Shown: positions 61,251-64,000 of the stretch, piece by piece
How positions within the stretch are numbered: the first letter of the stretch is position 1
How the letters are laid out: the number at the start of each line of letters is the position of its first letter
Assembly (NCBI GenBank): GCA_030490835.1
Contig: CM059977.1
Coordinates: 17,713,335 to 17,777,334 of the forward strand
Direction: 5' to 3'
Length of the DNA stretch: 64,000 nucleotides
Source: Annona cherimola
Lineage: Eukaryota > Streptophyta > Magnoliopsida > Magnoliales > Annonaceae
Position numbers and translations under genes: made by a program
The notes under the pieces: model-generated
The model's input: the letters and a program-made list of their open reading frames with translations, nothing else
Database searches by the model: none
What the model was told of the DNA's origin: nothing

Positions 61251-62690
61251 TGGTCAGAGCCCACACCAAACCACATTAAAGGCCTTTGAATTCCTTGGCA
61301 GGAGCTACGAATAAAAAGGGGTATCGAAAACTACACATTCCGTTCCCACTCATATACACCCAACCAACCATGTCTATTCTTCTAAAAAGCCTCAGCTAGT
61401 CAGCTCTCACTAGGGAGAGAGTGATAGTTGGGTGTTGTCTTGCCTTAGAACCACAAGGAGTAGAAATTTAGAGGAAGCTTGGAAATATTAACTTTGGTAA
61501 GATTTTGAAATAGGATGGAAAATAAGAAAGAGAACTTTTTAGGATTTACGCAATTGATATAAAATAATATAATTAAAATTAAAATAAATATGATTGTCGG
61601 AAGGAAAAATGATTAAATTATAGGCATAAAGTTAAAAATAAAATTATTAAATATTTGATTGGAAAATATAGAGACCGTACTTTCCTCGTAAAATCCTATA
61701 AAATTCTAGGCACCGGCATTACCGATTAGATACGACGATGTTAGGTTCGCATGTGCGGTTATTTGCTGCTCTGGTTTGTGAGACGATTCATGTATGAGAA
61801 TACAGATGGCAACGTTAATAATACCAAACCGTGAGGAACGTCATTAGCTACTAAATGTTGTTTGCTTTTCGACTACTTTATGCTTTTGGATATATCCTCA
61901 TCAACTTATAATTTTGGATTTCCTCTTTTCATGATTATTTTGTGTATGGGGGTTGGTTTGACCACTTGGACAAGCCTCGCCTACACTGAGCATGGAGTAT
62001 GACACTCCACCAGAGTATCATATAAAAGTCCAGTCGACGATGGGCCGGAGCAAGAGGGTTCGGCGTCAGAGAGTATGAGTATGATGGTGCGTTGCGGTAC
62101 AGGGAGGAGCAGTAGGTTAGGTGGGGTGCCTTTGTCCCGTCCATCGCGTAGGACAGAAGGCTGCGATGCCATGACATCGTAGCCGTTGAAGATCCTCATC
62201 CTCTTAAGACTTTGAATGATCAACCGACGGTCAAGATGGTCCCCAGACGAGCTTCGTAGGTTAACCTTCCCAAGTCCCTTTCAAGGGACACGTGCATAGG
62301 TCTACATCCAGGTACGAGTACAACACCTATGCTTTCGTTGATATGTATATGTATTTTTTAAATTTTTCTGAAAAGGATTGCATGTGGCGCTGCACCGATT
62401 CTATTCATGTCAATTCCCGCAATATCAGGGCGGAGCCGTGGAGCCGTGGAGACGTGGAGTACGATTGTACCGTGTTCCAATTGCCCACGTGGCGCGTTGT
62501 CAACTGTCCAATTTGGGGATTGGTCGGCAGAGAAGGCGGCACCGCCGGAAAGCGAAGTCAGCTGGGACTTCACGCGGTCGAGATTCATTTGTACTCGCGA
62601 TCCACCGCGAAGACTATGCACAGAATTTTATCATAGTTTTCAAAATATATCCGTTCAATTATAAATTAGGCCTTCTGGTTTGAATACCTA
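61251..62690. other. Intergenic, GC-richer patches, no gene recognised
   Basis: 61512-61680 is a diverged family A fragment. 61960-62300 and 62400-62640 are GC-richer with overlapping short frames in several phases, none resembling a known protein. A G-box-like CCCACGTGGC is at about 62484, and the small repeat GAGCCGTG occurs twice at 62432-62446. Confidence 0.4.
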
Positions 62691-62950
62691 CATAATAGAT
62701 GATAATCAGTAATTATCTTATGCATCCGGTTGTTATTTAGTTAAACAATAATTTTACGCATTTTATATCTTTTATATCTTTTCATTTTTATGTGGTCTTC
62801 ATGAATTTAGATCATATATCAAAATTATTCTTTTCGGATTCTTGTAAATATACTAAAAAGCTTTTATTTTTTAAAATTTTGTAAAAAATATAACAATTCA
62901 AAATAATAAATCTTGGTATAAAAAGTAAATATGGCATACATATAATTCAT
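62690..62950. mobile_element. AT-rich dispersed repeat, relative of kinase intron repeat
   Basis: Shares GTTATTTAGTTAAACAATAA-like, ATATATCAAAATTATT and CGGATTCTTGTAAATA segments with 54000-54960. Ends undefined. Confidence 0.4.
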
Positions 62951-63205
62951 CCATGAACTTTTATAACTTTTGGAAGAAAAGTTTTTTAAGATAGAAAATT
63001 TATGTGATATAATAAAAATAATAATGAAGAGTAAAAAAATAAATTTAAAATACACGACATAATTGTAGAAAAATAATAGAGAAGTAAAGTAATTGTATAA
63101 AAAGATACGAAAAATTATTAGAAAATAAAATAATCAAGGAGAATGAAAAATTTTTAAATTGAGAAATTTTAAACCATCATATTTATAACAATGACAAACA
63201 CACCC
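62951..63205 (-). mobile_element. Tourist-like MITE (family A), reverse orientation
   Basis: Interior AATAATAATGAAGAGTAAAA and right end GACAAACACACCC match the family. The left terminus is worn. It abuts the preceding repeat. Confidence 0.6.
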
Positions 63206-64000
63206 GTTACTTCAAAAAATGATTGGAAATATATATAAAAAAAATATGTATAAGATAAAGGAATTTACATGCGCATGATCATTATCCTATTATAAAATAT
63301 TTAAACTTCGAAATATTACAAACATAACATAATATTGATGGCGAAAGAAATTGGTTGAAGGTGATTTTCAGAGGTCGAAGGGAGCATTTGTCCAAATAGC
63401 AAGTCTAAATTCCACTGCTCTTACACTGTTGTAAATATATTCGGTCCCCAAGTAGCCATGTATGTGCGCATATCTTTGTAGGTCAACGGTTCACCCATTG
63501 TCCTGCTCTATCCACCCAACAAAAGGAATTTTTTGTGTTGGCAGTTGCACGACTTCATTCCACTCCCAAAAGGCGTCTTTCGACGACTGCTGCTGCCGGT
63601 ATTATGTTTTTTTAGACTAACAAATCCTCTTTTCACATTTAGCAAATGACTGCAGCCGTGGAAGAGAAGCTTTGCACTACGTCCCCAAGTTTCGATGCAT
63701 TCAAACCGGTGGATGGATCCCACGCGGAGAGAAGATTTCATCCAAACCGTCCCCCAAAAAATTTTAACAGCCCGTGTATTAATTATCTATCGGTCTCCGA
63801 GTAGCTTTCTCTTCCTTTGGTTTCAAACTTTCGTCGTTTTATATTTCTTTTTTTCCCCAACATTGGATTACATGATAGTTTGCATTGCAAGACATGAAAA
63901 GTTGTATTTCCATCTGCTGCATGGGACACAAATACCATGATGATCTTATTCCTCCCAGCGTTCCGTACGGAATATTCTCTCCACCAATACAATATTTCGA
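63206..64000. other. Intergenic to the window end, no gene recognised
   Basis: Short open frames at 63508-63741 (minus) and 63695-63940 (plus) show no family resemblance. Confidence 0.45.

Noticed and set aside
62292..62683. Overlapping frames in three phases at 62.3-62.7 kb
   Set aside because: GC-rich short stretch open in several phases at once; no family resemblance and no preferred phase.

Overview
This is nuclear DNA from a flowering plant. Evidence: five plant-type genes, three of them with GT-AG introns (a nuclear-encoded plastid ClpP5 protease subunit, a class II HD-Zip repressor, a leucine-rich repeat extensin, a receptor-like kinase and a CLE peptide precursor), lying in very AT-rich intergenic DNA packed with MITEs, tRNA-derived SINEs and a solo LTR. 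The sequence does not let me name the species or decide the family. I see no operon, phage, CRISPR array or bacterial feature, and no convincing tRNA or rRNA gene.

Layout: 1370-7668 (minus) is CLPP5, nine coding exons, with repeat-rich introns. 8376-9635 is a solo LTR with a 5-bp target duplication. 9.6-22.4 kb holds no recognised functional gene: it has a hAT-like element, a SINE with full target duplication, a Tourist-like MITE carrying a nested Mutator-like foldback, further MITEs, a LINE RNase H relic and a second full SINE. 22448-24251 (plus) is an HD-Zip II gene of three exons. 24.3-34.6 kb is again repeat territory with long foldback elements, a tandemly duplicated element and a third SINE; 30.56-31.25 kb is an unexplained GC-rich island. 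34615-36753 (minus) is an intronless LRX gene. 37-52.9 kb is gene-poor and rich in MITEs, including two foldbacks with clear target duplications and a 188-bp tandem duplication. 52958-57120 (plus) is a receptor-like kinase of six exons with a 2.2-kb first intron full of nested repeats. 58-59.3 kb contains retroelement scraps. 60815-61102 (minus) is a CLE precursor. The last 3 kb has only MITE remnants.

The genes are independent loci and not a cluster. ClpP5 acts in the chloroplast stroma; LRX and CLE products are secreted to the cell wall or apoplast; the kinase is predicted at the plasma membrane; the HD-Zip acts in the nucleus. The strongest discoveries are at the repeat level: a SINE family with four target-site-supported copies, several of them with internal repeats; a 32-bp poly(A)-only retroposition scar next to the CLE gene; long foldback MITEs with 9- to 11-bp target duplications; and a Tourist-like family with about 18 copies or fragments in 64 kb. 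I found no new multi-gene system.
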